Shown: in pieces, positions 39,787-49,273 of the stretch
How the letters are laid out: every line of letters begins with the position of its first letter
Numbering within the stretch: position 1 is the first letter of the stretch
Position numbers and translations under genes: made by a program
Notes under the pieces: model-generated
Told to the model about the DNA's origin: nothing
Seen by the model: the letters and a program-made list of their open reading frames with translations, nothing else
The model's database searches: none
DNA from: Pedobacter sp. W3I1
Lineage (GTDB): Bacteria; Bacteroidota; Bacteroidia; Sphingobacteriales; Sphingobacteriaceae
Direction of reading: 5' to 3'
DNA length: 64,000 bases
Assembly (NCBI RefSeq): GCF_030816015.1
Contig: NZ_JAUSXN010000001.1
Location: 6,138,001 to 6,202,000 of the forward strand

Positions 39787-40656
39787 ATGGAAACAAAACA
39801 AATAGAAAAAGTATTAAAAGCTCCTGCCCCACATATGGTTGGCGATGGCTTTAGGGTACACAATTTTTTTCCAAGCGGTTACGAAATCAACATGAGTCCA
39901 TTTTTCTTAATGGATTATGGCTCAAAGATTGAATTTTCTGCCAGGAAAGAACCAAGAGGCGTTGGTATTCACCCACACCGGGGCTTTGAAACGGTAACTA
40001 TTGCCTATCATGGTGCGGTTGCACATCATGATAGTTCCGGAAATAGCGGAGTAATTTATCCAGGTGATGTACAATGGATGACCGCTGCAAGTGGTGTATT
40101 ACATAAAGAATATCATGAAACGCAGTACAGCTTAGCTGGAGGTCCCTTTCAAATGGTTCAACTTTGGATTAATTTACCTGCTAAAGACAAAATGGGTAAA
40201 CCAAGGTATCAGGCAATTAAACAGGCCGATATGGCTCACTTTGACCTTCCAGAAAATGGAGGGAAAATCGAGATCATTGCTGGTAATTATAATGGTTTAA
40301 AAGGCAATGCAAATAGCTTTACTCCAATCGAACTGTATAATGCAAGGTTAAATAAAGGCGGCGAAGCTAGATTTAACTTCCCCGAAAACTTTAATACCGG
40401 ATTTATGGTGATTGAAGGTTCGATCAAAATTAACGGGTCTGAAACCGCATCTGTAGATGATTTTGTGCACTTCAAAAATAAAGGTGAAGAAATAAAAATC
40501 GAAGCTTTGGAAAACAGTGTTGTTTTGATTTTAAGCGGAGAACCGATAGACGAACCAATTGCTCAATACGGTCCATTTTTAATGAATACAGAGGCCGAAA
40601 TCCACCAGGCCATTGAAGATTATAACCAAGGTAGATTTGGTTATTTAGAAGAGTAA
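39787..40656 (+). CDS. Pirin family protein
   Basis: A 289-residue two-cupin protein of the pirin family. The metal-binding motif of the first cupin is GIHPHRGFETVTI with H residues near 59-61 and a later HHDS/H pair; FLMDYGSKIEFSARKEPRGVG is the family N-terminal block. Pirins act as redox-sensing metal proteins or quercetin dioxygenase-like enzymes. Probably cotranscribed with yceI; a terminator lies at 40683-40718. The partial gene at the window start may be a second pirin-like gene. Confidence 0.94.
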   Translation: METKQIEKVLKAPAPHMVGDGFRVHNFFPSGYEINMSPFFLMDYGSKIEFSARKEPRGVGIHPHRGFETVTIAYHGAVAHHDSSGNSGVIYPGDVQWMTAASGVLHKEYHETQYSLAGGPFQMVQLWINLPAKDKMGKPRYQAIKQADMAHFDLPENGGKIEIIAGNYNGLKGNANSFTPIELYNARLNKGGEARFNFPENFNTGFMVIEGSIKINGSETASVDDFVHFKNKGEEIKIEALENSVVLILSGEPIDEPIAQYGPFLMNTEAEIHQAIEDYNQGRFGYLEE

Positions 40657-40682
40657 AAAGGTTTAAATAAATTATATTTTTG

Positions 40683-40718
40683 AGCCGGCATTTTTTGTAA
40701 AATTTGTCGGCTTTTTTT
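40683..40718 (+). terminator. Rho-independent terminator of the pirin gene
   Basis: Arms AGCCGGCA and TTGTCGGCT pair apart from one or two mismatches and are followed by seven T. Confidence 0.7.
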
Positions 40719-40819
40719 GTGACGGTATATTACAGGATAACCCAGTTGCCCCCCTTTCAAAATTAACAGAACTAAATAGATCCTGAAACAAGTTACCAAT
40801 GACAGATTTAAAAGTCGGT

Positions 40820-40900
40820 CGTCATTTCGACTGAAGCATAGCGAAATGGAGAAATCCTTGAACCATGTTAAAGGATTTCTCCGCTGCGGTCGAAATGACG
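40820..40900. repeat. GTCATTTCGAC palindromic element, second copy
   Basis: Starts cgtcatttcgactgaagcat and ends gctgcggtcgaaatgacg; inner words ggagaaatcctt/aaggatttctcc are perfectly inverted. The same family as 36649-36762. Confidence 0.85.
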
Positions 40901-40996
40901 ATATCTCAGGAACTATCATCTCAACCACTCCCCATTAATCATTCATACAATCTTCATATTCGTTAGTGACATTTGATTATAAATCAGAACAGAAAA

Positions 40997-43900
40997 ATGT
41001 CCGGAAAACAAATATTTCAAACTGAGACTAAGAGACGCTGGCATGCCTTTACCTGGGTAAGCCGCACTTTTTTTTTAGTTTTCATTATCGCAATTATCTG
41101 CGTGGTGTACACACTGTCTTCAGTACAGGCACCCAATTTGCCATTTATTAATACCAATACACCCTTAACACAAAAACAGTTAGAGAAGTTAAAGAAATCG
41201 CAACAGTACAAAGATTTCACCATCGAAAAATCTAAACTGCAAAAAATCAAAAAAGATCGTGAATATCGCATTTTAACCCATCATGGCAATAACAAACGTA
41301 TAAACATGGCTTTTTACGTAAGCTGGGCGGCAAGTAAAGAAAGATCAATATCGGATTTAAAACGTAATATAGGCCATTTGGATATGGTAGCCACAGAATC
41401 ATTCTTTTTAAATGGTGATTCTATTGTTGACAAAGCTGATACTGCCGCTTTGAAGGTAATCCATACAGCCAAAAAATCAGCAATTGCGGTAGTTTCTAAC
41501 TTTAATAAAGATCATTGGGATGGCGCAGCGGTAAGACGACTATTAAATGATCAGCCTGCACAGCAAAAATTGATTTACGACCTCATTGCAATTACCAAAA
41601 AATATGGCTACAGCGGCATCAATATAGATTTCGAAGAACTTAATCTCGAAAATGGTGACAGCTTTAATACTTTTATGAAAAATCTTTACAGCCAATTTCA
41701 CGCCGAGAAGTTGATTGTGTCTCAGGATATTTCACCCGAAAACGACGATTATAAACCAGAAATCCTTCAAAAATATAACGATTATCTCGTACTGATGGCC
41801 TACGATCAGCACACTGAACAAAGTAATGCGGGTGATATTTCACACCAGGAATGGGTAGAAGAAAAACTGGATGATATCTGTAGTAAGGTAGATGCCAGCA
41901 AAGTAATTCTGGCCTTGGCCTGTTATGGTTACGATTGGCCAAACAATAGTATTGGTAAACCGATTACCTATGAAGATGCAATGACTACAGCTGTTAATTA
42001 CAAAAGTAAAATAAACTTCAATCCTGCTTCGGCCAATTTAAATTACACCTATAATGATGGAAGTGGAATTAAACATGAAGTTTACTTTACTGATGCAGCA
42101 ACCTATTTTAACTTAATCCGCAAGGCTGATGATTGGGATATTGCTGGTGTAGCCTTATGGCGATTAGGTTCGGAAGACAAGCGCTTATGGTCTTTTATAT
42201 CTAATGATCTTAGTCTGGATACATTAAAGAAAAAACCATTCGATTTACGTAAAATTGCTTCGTTAAATATGGGTGGCATCTCCTACTTAGGTGATGGTGA
42301 AATTCTGGATCTGATCTCTACTCCTACGCCGGGTAGTGTAAAATTTACATTAAATAAAGACAATTTCTCTATTGCCGATCAAAAATATACCCGACTCCCA
42401 GAGCAATACGTAATTAAAAGATTTGGAGAGGCCGATAAAAAAATCGCCTTAACCTTTGATGATGGTCCCGATCCTGTTTATACGCCACAGGTGTTAAATA
42501 TTTTGAAACAGGAAAAAGTACCAGGCTGTTTCTTTGTTGTTGGCATTATGTCCGAGCAAAACATGGAATTGTTAAGACAGGAATATAATGATGGTTACGA
42601 AATTGGAAACCATACTTTTTTCCACCCGGATATGTCGGCAATTGGCCCCAGACGTGTAAAATTCGAGCTGAACGCTACCCGTAGGTTAATTGAAGCCGTT
42701 ACCGGCCACAGCACAATCCTGTTCCGTGCACCATTTAATGCCGATGCCGAACCCCAAAATATTTCCGAAATTTTACCGGTTGCACAAAGCCGTAAAGAGA
42801 ATTACATCAATATCGGTGAATATATCGATCCCGAAGATTGGGAACCGGGCAAAACTGCCGACCAGATTTTTAATGAGGTGGTAAAACAGCAAGACAACGG
42901 CAATATCCTTTTACTGCATGATGCCGGCGGAAATCGTGAGGCTACTGTAGCAGCCTTACCCCGGATTATAAAATTCTTCAAAGCCAAAGGTTATACTTTT
43001 ACAACAGTCGGCGATTTAATGGGCAAAAAAAGATCAGAACTCATGCCGGCAGTTAAATCTACCGCAAATAGCGGTTTTTCAGGCTCAGGTGATTACTTTT
43101 TCATCAATTTCTTTTACTATGGAAACATGATTTTAAACATCATATTTTCCGTTGCTATTGTGCTTGCGATCTTAAGAACCATATTTATTGCCTATTTAGC
43201 CATCAGACAAAGAAAAAGAGCGAAACGCTATGCGGGTAAATTAATAACAAATCCATCAGAGAAAGTGAGCATTATCATTCCGGCTTACAATGAAGAAGTT
43301 ACTGCTGTACAAACCATTAACAGTCTTTTAAAAACCACTTACCCCGATTTTGAATTAATTTTTGTTGATGATGGTTCGAAAGATAAAACCTTCGAAATCA
43401 TTAATGAACATTTCGGAAATCATCCTCAGGTAAAGGTTTTCCGCAAAGCAAATGGAGGTAAAGCATCAGCTTTAAATTATGGTATTTCAAAAGCCAGTGC
43501 TGAGTTTGTGATCTGTATCGATGCCGATACCCAGTTGAAAGACGATGCCGTTACCGAATTGATGCGTTATTTCTATAGTAAGAAAATAGCAGCTGTAGCC
43601 GGAACGGTAAAAGTGGGAAATGCCAACAACATTATTACCAAATGGCAATCAATCGAATACATTACGGCTCAAAATATGGATAGACGGGCCTTCGACTTAT
43701 TAAATACAATTACCGTTGTACCAGGGGCAATAGGTGCCTTTAGAAAAAATGTGATCTTAGAGATCGGCGGATTTACCATTGATACACTTGCCGAAGACTG
43801 CGATTTAACCATGCGTATTTTAAAAGCAGGTTACCGCGTAAAAAACTGTGATACTGCAATTGCTTATACTGAGGCGCCAGAAACGGTGAGCATGTTGCTT

Positions 43901-44401
43901 AAACAACGTTTCCGCTGGAGTTTCGGTGTAATGCAAAGTTTCTGGAAAAACAGAAAAACATTGCTTAACAAGAAGTATGGCTATTTTGGAATGGTAGGCA
44001 TGCCAAATATCTTGATCTATCAGATTATTTTACCATTATTTTCTCCACTTGCCGATCTTTTTATGTTTATCTCGTTAATTAGCGGCCTATTTTCGCTAAG
44101 CGCTATAAACAATTTAACCCTAACCGGATTTTCAGGGATTTTAAGTCTGCACAATGGTTTCGGTCAGGTGCTTTTCTACTACATTATTTTTATCGTTGTA
44201 GATATGATCTTTGCTGCAATTGCTTTCAGAATGGAAAAAGAAAAGTACACGAATTTACTTTACCTTTTCCCACAACGGTTTTTCTGGCGACAATTAATGT
44301 ATGTTGTGCTATTCCGTTCGTTCAGAAAAGCAATAAAGGGAGAACTGGAAACCTGGGGAACGTTAAAGCGAACAGGAAACGTTAAAGAGCAAGTGGCTTA
44401 A
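40997..44401 (+). CDS. Fused GH18-like / polysaccharide deacetylase / GT2 synthase
   Basis: A 1134-residue membrane protein combining three enzyme domains. After a membrane segment (about 15-35): a GH18-like glycoside hydrolase domain (about 85-420) with GINIDFEEL near 210 holding the catalytic Glu; a NodB-type deacetylase (about 475-690) with TFDDGPDP near 485, NHTFFH metal histidines and LFRAPF; a membrane segment; then a processive GT2 domain from about 757 (SIIIPAYNEE, CIDADTQ, AEDCDLTMRI, and QRFRW near 969) and C-terminal membrane segments. It looks like PgaB and PgaC functions in one chain, so synthesis of a partly deacetylated beta-linked GlcNAc polymer is a fair inference. The start at ATG 40997 is preferred over TTG 40973. 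Confidence 0.93.
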   Translation: MSGKQIFQTETKRRWHAFTWVSRTFFLVFIIAIICVVYTLSSVQAPNLPFINTNTPLTQKQLEKLKKSQQYKDFTIEKSKLQKIKKDREYRILTHHGNNKRINMAFYVSWAASKERSISDLKRNIGHLDMVATESFFLNGDSIVDKADTAALKVIHTAKKSAIAVVSNFNKDHWDGAAVRRLLNDQPAQQKLIYDLIAITKKYGYSGINIDFEELNLENGDSFNTFMKNLYSQFHAEKLIVSQDISPENDDYKPEILQKYNDYLVLMAYDQHTEQSNAGDISHQEWVEEKLDDICSKVDASKVILALACYGYDWPNNSIGKPITYEDAMTTAVNYKSKINFNPASANLNYTYNDGSGIKHEVYFTDAATYFNLIRKADDWDIAGVALWRLGSEDKRLWSFISNDLSLDTLKKKPFDLRKIASLNMGGISYLGDGEILDLISTPTPGSVKFTLNKDNFSIADQKYTRLPEQYVIKRFGEADKKIALTFDDGPDPVYTPQVLNILKQEKVPGCFFVVGIMSEQNMELLRQEYNDGYEIGNHTFFHPDMSAIGPRRVKFELNATRRLIEAVTGHSTILFRAPFNADAEPQNISEILPVAQSRKENYINIGEYIDPEDWEPGKTADQIFNEVVKQQDNGNILLLHDAGGNREATVAALPRIIKFFKAKGYTFTTVGDLMGKKRSELMPAVKSTANSGFSGSGDYFFINFFYYGNMILNIIFSVAIVLAILRTIFIAYLAIRQRKRAKRYAGKLITNPSEKVSIIIPAYNEEVTAVQTINSLLKTTYPDFELIFVDDGSKDKTFEIINEHFGNHPQVKVFRKANGGKASALNYGISKASAEFVICIDADTQLKDDAVTELMRYFYSKKIAAVAGTVKVGNANNIITKWQSIEYITAQNMDRRAFDLLNTITVVPGAIGAFRKNVILEIGGFTIDTLAEDCDLTMRILKAGYRVKNCDTAIAYTEAPETVSMLLKQRFRWSFGVMQSFWKNRKTLLNKKYGYFGMVGMPNILIYQIILPLFSPLADLFMFISLISGLFSLSAINNLTLTGFSGILSLHNGFGQVLFYYIIFIVVDMIFAAIAFRMEKEKYTNLLYLFPQRFFWRQLMYVVLFRSFRKAIKGELETWGTLKRTGNVKEQVA

Positions 44402-44457
44402 TATTTATCGCTGCGTCACCCTGAATTTATTTCAGGGTCTTAATGGAAAGACTATTT

Positions 44458-44497
44458 AAAAAGAAGCCAAGTTTTTTTGAAACTTGGCTTCTTTTTT
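44458..44497 (+). terminator. Strong Rho-independent terminator after the synthase fusion gene
   Basis: Arms AAGAAGCCAAGTTT and AAACTTGGCTTCTT are perfect, with A-run and T-run flanks, so it can act from either side. Confidence 0.85.
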
Positions 44498-44573
44498 CGC
44501 TATCTACCCCCTCCCTTAACGAAAAACATAAACAATTCATAACAAGCTATTTAAAAAATTATTATTATTGTTA

Positions 44574-45032
44574 ATGGAAAAATCTAACCAAATGCCATTT
44601 TCCTTTAAAAAGGTATTATTAACTACGCTTGTTGCCGGAACATTAGATGGACTGGCGGCCGTTATATTTTTAGGAAAGATGAATTTTATGGGAGTATTTC
44701 AATATATCGCCAGCGCTATCTTCGGAACAAAAGCTTTTGCCGGAGGGATTAAAACGGCGCTTATTGGATTAGTTTTACACTACTTTATTGCTTTTAGCTT
44801 TACATTGGTTTTTACAATAGCATCAACAAAAACACCTGTTTTACGGAAGAATATCATCCTATCAGGAATAATTTATGGTATTGTAGTGTGGACCATCATG
44901 ACGCTATTGATTGTTCCACTAACTAAAATACCAGCTGTACCGTTTAATTACGAGCGGGCAATTTTAAATGCTGTTATTCTAATCTTCTGTATTGGCTTAC
45001 CGATTTCTTATCTAACTGCCAGAAAATTTTAA
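44574..45032 (+). CDS. Small integral membrane protein, unknown
   Basis: A protein of about 152 residues with four predicted membrane segments (about 13-33, 60-85, 95-120, 130-148) and a short polar N-terminus MEKSNQMPFSFKKV. I recognise no family; the layout resembles the small YagU/DUF1440-like membrane proteins, which is a weak comparison. The ATG at 44574 is preferred over TTG 44568. It is convergent with ispF (6-base gap) and has no operon partner. Confidence 0.78.
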   Translation: MEKSNQMPFSFKKVLLTTLVAGTLDGLAAVIFLGKMNFMGVFQYIASAIFGTKAFAGGIKTALIGLVLHYFIAFSFTLVFTIASTKTPVLRKNIILSGIIYGIVVWTIMTLLIVPLTKIPAVPFNYERAILNAVILIFCIGLPISYLTARKF

Positions 45033-45038
45033 ACTTGA

Positions 45039-45518
45039 TTAAGGTTTTTCTATTAAACAAACGGCATAAGAAACAACGCCCTCTTCTCTACCAATAAAGC
45101 CCATTTGTTCATTGGTTGTTGCTTTTATCGAAATGTCTTCGGTAGAAATTCCAATTGCATCAGCAATATTTTGTTGCATAGCAGGAATATGGGGATTAAT
45201 TTTTGGTGCTTCTAAACAAAGCATCGCATCGATATTGCCAATCTGCCAACCTTTTTCGGCCAGCAATTTAACCGTTTCTTTCAATAAGATGATGCTACTG
45301 ATGCCTTTCCACCTATCATCTGTATTTTTAAAATGGAAACCGATATCGCGAAGGTTGGCTGCACCTAAAAGCGCATCGCAAATGGCGTGAAGCAAAACAT
45401 CAGCGTCTGAATGCCCAAAAGCGCCTTTATGATGATCTAATGTAACCCCACCAACAACAAATGGATGCTGATCTTTTAACTGATGTACATCGAATCCGAA
45501 ACCTACTCTAATTTTCAT
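45039..45518 (-). CDS. ispF: 2-C-methyl-D-erythritol 2,4-cyclodiphosphate synthase
   Basis: A 159-residue enzyme of the MEP isoprenoid pathway that cyclises CDP-ME 2-phosphate with loss of CMP; it works as a homotrimer. The N-terminal FGFDVHQL has the zinc ligands D10 and H12, with H44 in ADVLLHAICDALLGA; the family blocks GHSDADVL, IGFHFKNTD and ATTNEQMGFIGREEG are present. It lies 20 bases after porV on the same strand, so the two are probably cotranscribed although unrelated in function. Confidence 0.98.
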   Translation of the reverse strand: MKIRVGFGFDVHQLKDQHPFVVGGVTLDHHKGAFGHSDADVLLHAICDALLGAANLRDIGFHFKNTDDRWKGISSIILLKETVKLLAEKGWQIGNIDAMLCLEAPKINPHIPAMQQNIADAIGISTEDISIKATTNEQMGFIGREEGVVSYAVCLIEKP

Positions 45519-45538
45519 GTTTATTTGCTTTAGTCTTT

Positions 45539-46726
45539 TTATCTTTTGCTTTTATTCTCGCCGAAGTTAAACAATAGACCAAAACGTAAGGTATTTGCAA
45601 GTGGACTAGTTTGTGCATTTGCAATTAAATAAGAGAAATCGATGTTAAAAACGTTGTATTTTAACCCAAGTCCTAAGGTAAAATAGCGGCTATCACCTTT
45701 CATTGGGCTTTGGTAGTTGTATCCAGCCCTAACGGCAAATTGTTGATTATACCAATATTCCAATCCTGTAGAAATTCCAACTTCTTTCAGTTCTTCACTA
45801 AAACCACCAGGAGCATCACTAAACGAACCAAAAATCCCTGCAGGAACCGAGCGGTTTGGATTTTTTCCACTTACGATGTTATTGTTCGAATCGTATATAG
45901 GTTGCGTTGGCACCAAAAGTTTATTAAAATCGAGCGCGAAGGTTAAAGTACTAAAATCGTCCATCGTGATTGTAGACGCTCCCCCTAGTTTAAAATTGGT
46001 AGGTAAAAAGAAATTCTCTCCACCATCCGAATAGCTCATTTTTGTTCCTATGTTAGAAATATTGGCACCAGCAGAAAGAACAGCCTGTTTACCAAATAAT
46101 GTTGTAGCTGTTTTATATAATCCCGAAACATCAACCGCTACCGCATTTCCACTGTGTACTTGTCCGGAAGATGAAAACTGGCCTGAAACTAAGTTTGAAT
46201 AAATGTATCTTAATGAAGTACCCAATGAAAACTCTTTACCAAAATTACGGGCGAAAGAAACATCAAAAGCCAACTCATTTGGATTGGAAATACCCAGGTC
46301 CTGTTGATTGATATCAGTAAGCTGGATGGAGCCTAAAGAAAAATATCTTAAAGATGCACCAATGGTATTGCGGTCATCCAATTTATAAAAACCACTTAAA
46401 TAAGCGAGATTAATATCAGGCACCAGGCTTTTTAACCATGGGCTATATGAAACTGAAAACCCGTAAGGTTTATCTAAAAAAGCAAGTTTAGACGCATTAA
46501 TACTGGCCGAATTTACATCACCTGCAACGGCCACGCCGGCATCGCCCATTGCACCAGCACGGGCATCGGGTGTTATAAGCAGAAATGGAACTGCTGTTAC
46601 AATGTTGTTTGCCTCACTACCATTTGTTTGAGTATTGCCTATGGTAACCTGAGCATTTGTTTTACCAAACACCAAGGCCATTGAGAGTGCAGAAAAAGCA
46701 AGTTTACTGATGTACTTGAAATTCAT
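45539..46726 (-). CDS. porV: Type IX secretion system outer-membrane protein PorV
   Basis: A 395-residue outer-membrane beta-barrel protein of the FadL-like PorV/LptO family, the shuttle that carries T9SS cargo to the attachment complex. The signal peptide MNFKYISKLAFSALSMALVFGKTNA precedes the typical PFLLITPDARAGAMGDAGVAVAGDVNSASINASKLAF block, and the chain ends in a barrel strand (LRFGLLFNFGE). The neighbouring gldJ gene fits a T9SS/gliding locus. A TACCTTTA box (46731-46738, minus) directly precedes the ATG. porU, which adjoins porV in Flavobacterium johnsoniae, is not in the window. Confidence 0.93.
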   Translation of the reverse strand: MNFKYISKLAFSALSMALVFGKTNAQVTIGNTQTNGSEANNIVTAVPFLLITPDARAGAMGDAGVAVAGDVNSASINASKLAFLDKPYGFSVSYSPWLKSLVPDINLAYLSGFYKLDDRNTIGASLRYFSLGSIQLTDINQQDLGISNPNELAFDVSFARNFGKEFSLGTSLRYIYSNLVSGQFSSSGQVHSGNAVAVDVSGLYKTATTLFGKQAVLSAGANISNIGTKMSYSDGGENFFLPTNFKLGGASTITMDDFSTLTFALDFNKLLVPTQPIYDSNNNIVSGKNPNRSVPAGIFGSFSDAPGGFSEELKEVGISTGLEYWYNQQFAVRAGYNYQSPMKGDSRYFTLGLGLKYNVFNIDFSYLIANAQTSPLANTLRFGLLFNFGENKSKR

Positions 46727-47375
46727 CCTTTAAAGGTACGTAATTTTAGATTTGGGTATTTAGCAATAACTGGAGAATATATTCTGTAACGTAAAACCAA
46801 ACCTTATATTTCACCAAATTACGAATTCTATGATTATTTACTAATTAAACCTACGATTTTTACATACCCGTGTACCTATGTAAAACGTAAACTTATAACT
46901 AGTAGTCGATTAGCATCGTAATTAAGCTATTTTCTTTTTTCCCATAAAAAAATTATTTGTTCAATTTGCTAATTTGGCCTTCATAATCTTTAAATCAAAT
47001 ATGGTTAATTTATTTACAACTTTATAAATTGTACAGTACTCTTTTTTATCTGCAAGAGATTAAATAGTAGCCCAAAAAACAAAAATATTAATAATTCATA
47101 AGGTCCGCATTTTAATAAAAATAATCCTATCTACTAAGCCAATAGCTTATTGACACCGCTCTACAATTACCAATTAATCTTTTTATCTTGCTTATTTATA
47201 AATATTTAGCCTAATTTTAACTTAAAAAGTAAACAGACACAATACGAAATAAAATAATACGTTATCACTCAAAAATATAATCGATATTTTATTATCACAT
47301 TATTTATATATTCATTTAAAATTGTTTAATTTTATCGGTTGAATCTCTACAGGGCCGATACTCCCAACGAACTAT
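46727..47375. other. AT-rich divergent promoter region between porV and gldJ
   Basis: A very AT-rich 649-base spacer without any gene or palindromic repeat of the families seen elsewhere. A weak inverted repeat TATCGG (47333-47338) / CCGATA (47355-47360) lies just before gldJ. The length and lack of repeats suggest a long 5' leader or multiple regulatory sites for gldJ, but I cannot name any. Confidence 0.65.
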
Positions 47376-49061
47376 ATGAAAAAACTATTACTATATTCTT
47401 TTACTTGTTTGTCATTAGCCGCCTTACTTGCGAGTTGTAGCTCAAAAGGAGGGAACAGTTCTAGTAAAACAGGTATTCCTTACGCCGATAGGAAAAGCAA
47501 AAACAACCAATCTGGTGCTTTTGCTGTAGCTACTCAATACAAGAGAGCTCCGGGGCCTGGCTTAATTCCAATAGAAGGTGGAGTTTTAGTTGTGGGTGGT
47601 AGTGCCATCGAGGTTCCAGGTGTTGAACCAAACATTTATAATTATAAAAGACAGGTTACTGTGCCATCTTTTTACATGGATGAAACCGAGGTATCAAATA
47701 CCGATTGGTTAGAATACCTGCACTGGATCAGATATAACTACCCTGAAGATCGTGAGTTTTATTATAATGAGCTTCCTGATACTTTAGTATGGCGCCGTGC
47801 ATTATCTTATAACGAACCTTATGTAGATAACTATTTAAGGCACCCAGCCTATCGTGATTACCCTGTTGTAGGCGTTTCATGGGAGCAGGCATCACGTTAC
47901 TGCGAATGGAGAACTTCGAGAGCTAACGAATTTATTCTACGCGAAAAAGGAATTTTAACCGATTATAAAACTTTAGCTGGTAATGGAAAAGGCAATACTG
48001 CTGCTACTACAGCTGCAGCGACTCCAAAACCAGACAAACCATTTAATACAGATGCGTATTTAAATGGCCAATATGATGACAAAGGCAAAAATGCACCAAT
48101 AGATTACAATACCAGATCAGGTGCTGCTACAACAACTGCCGGAACAGCAACAGCTGCAACTGGTGGGAAAAACAACCAACCACGAAGAACTGCAACACTA
48201 GAGGATGGTGTAATTATGCAACCTTACCGTTTACCAACAGAAGCAGAATGGGAATATGCAGCTTTAGGCTTAATTGGTAATACGGAATATGAGAACATCA
48301 ATCAGAATAAAATTTACCCTTGGAATGGTTTAGGTGTTAGTTCTGCCAAAAAGAAAACCAGAGGTATGATTCAGGCCAACTTTAAAAGAGCACCTGGCGA
48401 TTATATGGGTGTTGGCGGTTCATTAAATGATAAAGGAGATTTAACTGTTCCGGTTATTCAATATACACCAAACGACTTCGGCTTATACAATATGGCAGGA
48501 AACGTGAACGAATGGGTTAATGATGTGTACAGAACAGGTACATTTACGGATGCTGATGCGTTTAACCCTTATCGTGGTAACTACTTCACTAATAAAAAAC
48601 TAGAAGATTCTCAAAGCGGAAAAATTGCATTGGATAAATATGGCAATCCGATTAAGGAAAATGCTTATGCTGGAAGAAAACAAACCTGGGCAGAAAAACA
48701 GGCGCAGGCGAAACGTTCTGATTCGATTTCAAAATCGACTGATCCACAATCTCCGATAGCAGCAACCAGCTATCAAGCCGATCAAAGAGGTTATCGTGAC
48801 AGACAAAACATCTTATTAAATGAAGAAGGTGTAACGCTGGTAAACGATAAATCCAGGGTTTATAAAGGTGGTTCCTGGAACGATATGGCTTACTGGTTAA
48901 ACCCGGCAACACGCCGTTTTATGCAACAAGATGAATCATCAGCAGAAGTTGGTTTCCGTTGTGCCATGACGATGCTTGGCGCTCCAGAGATTAGTACTGC
49001 AGGAAAAAGAAGTTTTAAAAACCCACCTCAAAAACCTTATAGGGTTAGTAGAGGTAAATAA
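47376..49061 (+). CDS. gldJ: Gliding motility/T9SS lipoprotein GldJ
   Basis: A 561-residue outer-membrane-associated lipoprotein. The signal ends in the lipobox LASC with C21. The body is a formylglycine-generating-enzyme/sulfatase-modifying-factor-like fold: SFYMDETEVSNTDWLEYL, YPVVGVSWEQASRYCEWR, YRLPTEAEWEYAALG, NDFGLYNMAGNVNEWVNDVY and YKGGSWNDMAYWLNPATRRF, with a Thr/Ala-rich insertion at about 205-265. GldJ proteins lack formylglycine-generating activity and support GldK/PorK and the T9SS. Neighbouring porV on the opposite strand supports the name; GldK is the main alternative. Confidence 0.92.
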   Translation: MKKLLLYSFTCLSLAALLASCSSKGGNSSSKTGIPYADRKSKNNQSGAFAVATQYKRAPGPGLIPIEGGVLVVGGSAIEVPGVEPNIYNYKRQVTVPSFYMDETEVSNTDWLEYLHWIRYNYPEDREFYYNELPDTLVWRRALSYNEPYVDNYLRHPAYRDYPVVGVSWEQASRYCEWRTSRANEFILREKGILTDYKTLAGNGKGNTAATTAAATPKPDKPFNTDAYLNGQYDDKGKNAPIDYNTRSGAATTTAGTATAATGGKNNQPRRTATLEDGVIMQPYRLPTEAEWEYAALGLIGNTEYENINQNKIYPWNGLGVSSAKKKTRGMIQANFKRAPGDYMGVGGSLNDKGDLTVPVIQYTPNDFGLYNMAGNVNEWVNDVYRTGTFTDADAFNPYRGNYFTNKKLEDSQSGKIALDKYGNPIKENAYAGRKQTWAEKQAQAKRSDSISKSTDPQSPIAATSYQADQRGYRDRQNILLNEEGVTLVNDKSRVYKGGSWNDMAYWLNPATRRFMQQDESSAEVGFRCAMTMLGAPEISTAGKRSFKNPPQKPYRVSRGK

Positions 49062-49100
49062 AAAAGAAAAGTCCCGACATTATCGGGACTTTTCTTTTTA
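49060..49100 (+). terminator. Strong Rho-independent terminator of gldJ
   Basis: Arms AAAAAGAAAAGTCCCGA and TCGGGACTTTTCTTTTT are perfect, with a short CATTA loop. The A-run and T-run make it bidirectional. Confidence 0.85.
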
Positions 49101-49152
49101 TGCTTTATATTTTTTTATATGATATAGTCTGGACTGGATTCAAAGAAAAAAT

Positions 49153-49236
49153 CGTCATCTCGACTGGAGTGTAGCGGAATGGAGAGATCTACCTAAACAG
49201 ATTTCTCGACTGCGTTGCACTCCGCTCGAAATGACG
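49153..49236. repeat. GTCAT(C/T)TCGAC palindromic element, third copy
   Basis: Starts cgtcatctcgactggagtgt and ends ccgctcgaaatgacg; inner words gagagatct and agatttctc are near-inverted. The same family as 36649-36762 and 40820-40900, with a T-to-C change in the left arm. Confidence 0.78.
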
Positions 49237-49273
49237 ACTATTTAGATAACTTAGGTCGTGAGGAATAAAAACA

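Larger units (their letters stand above)
40657..40996. other. Intergenic region with terminator and palindromic element
   Basis: Holds the pirin terminator (40683-40718), a GTCATTTCGAC palindrome (40820-40900) and, between them, a 'gatcctgaaacaagttaccaatgacag' type half element. No gene is visible. Confidence 0.75.

Noticed and set aside
44402..44457. Full palindromic element after the synthase fusion gene
   Set aside because: Only a left half (cgtcaccctgaatttatttc) is present; no right-hand end could be found before the terminator.
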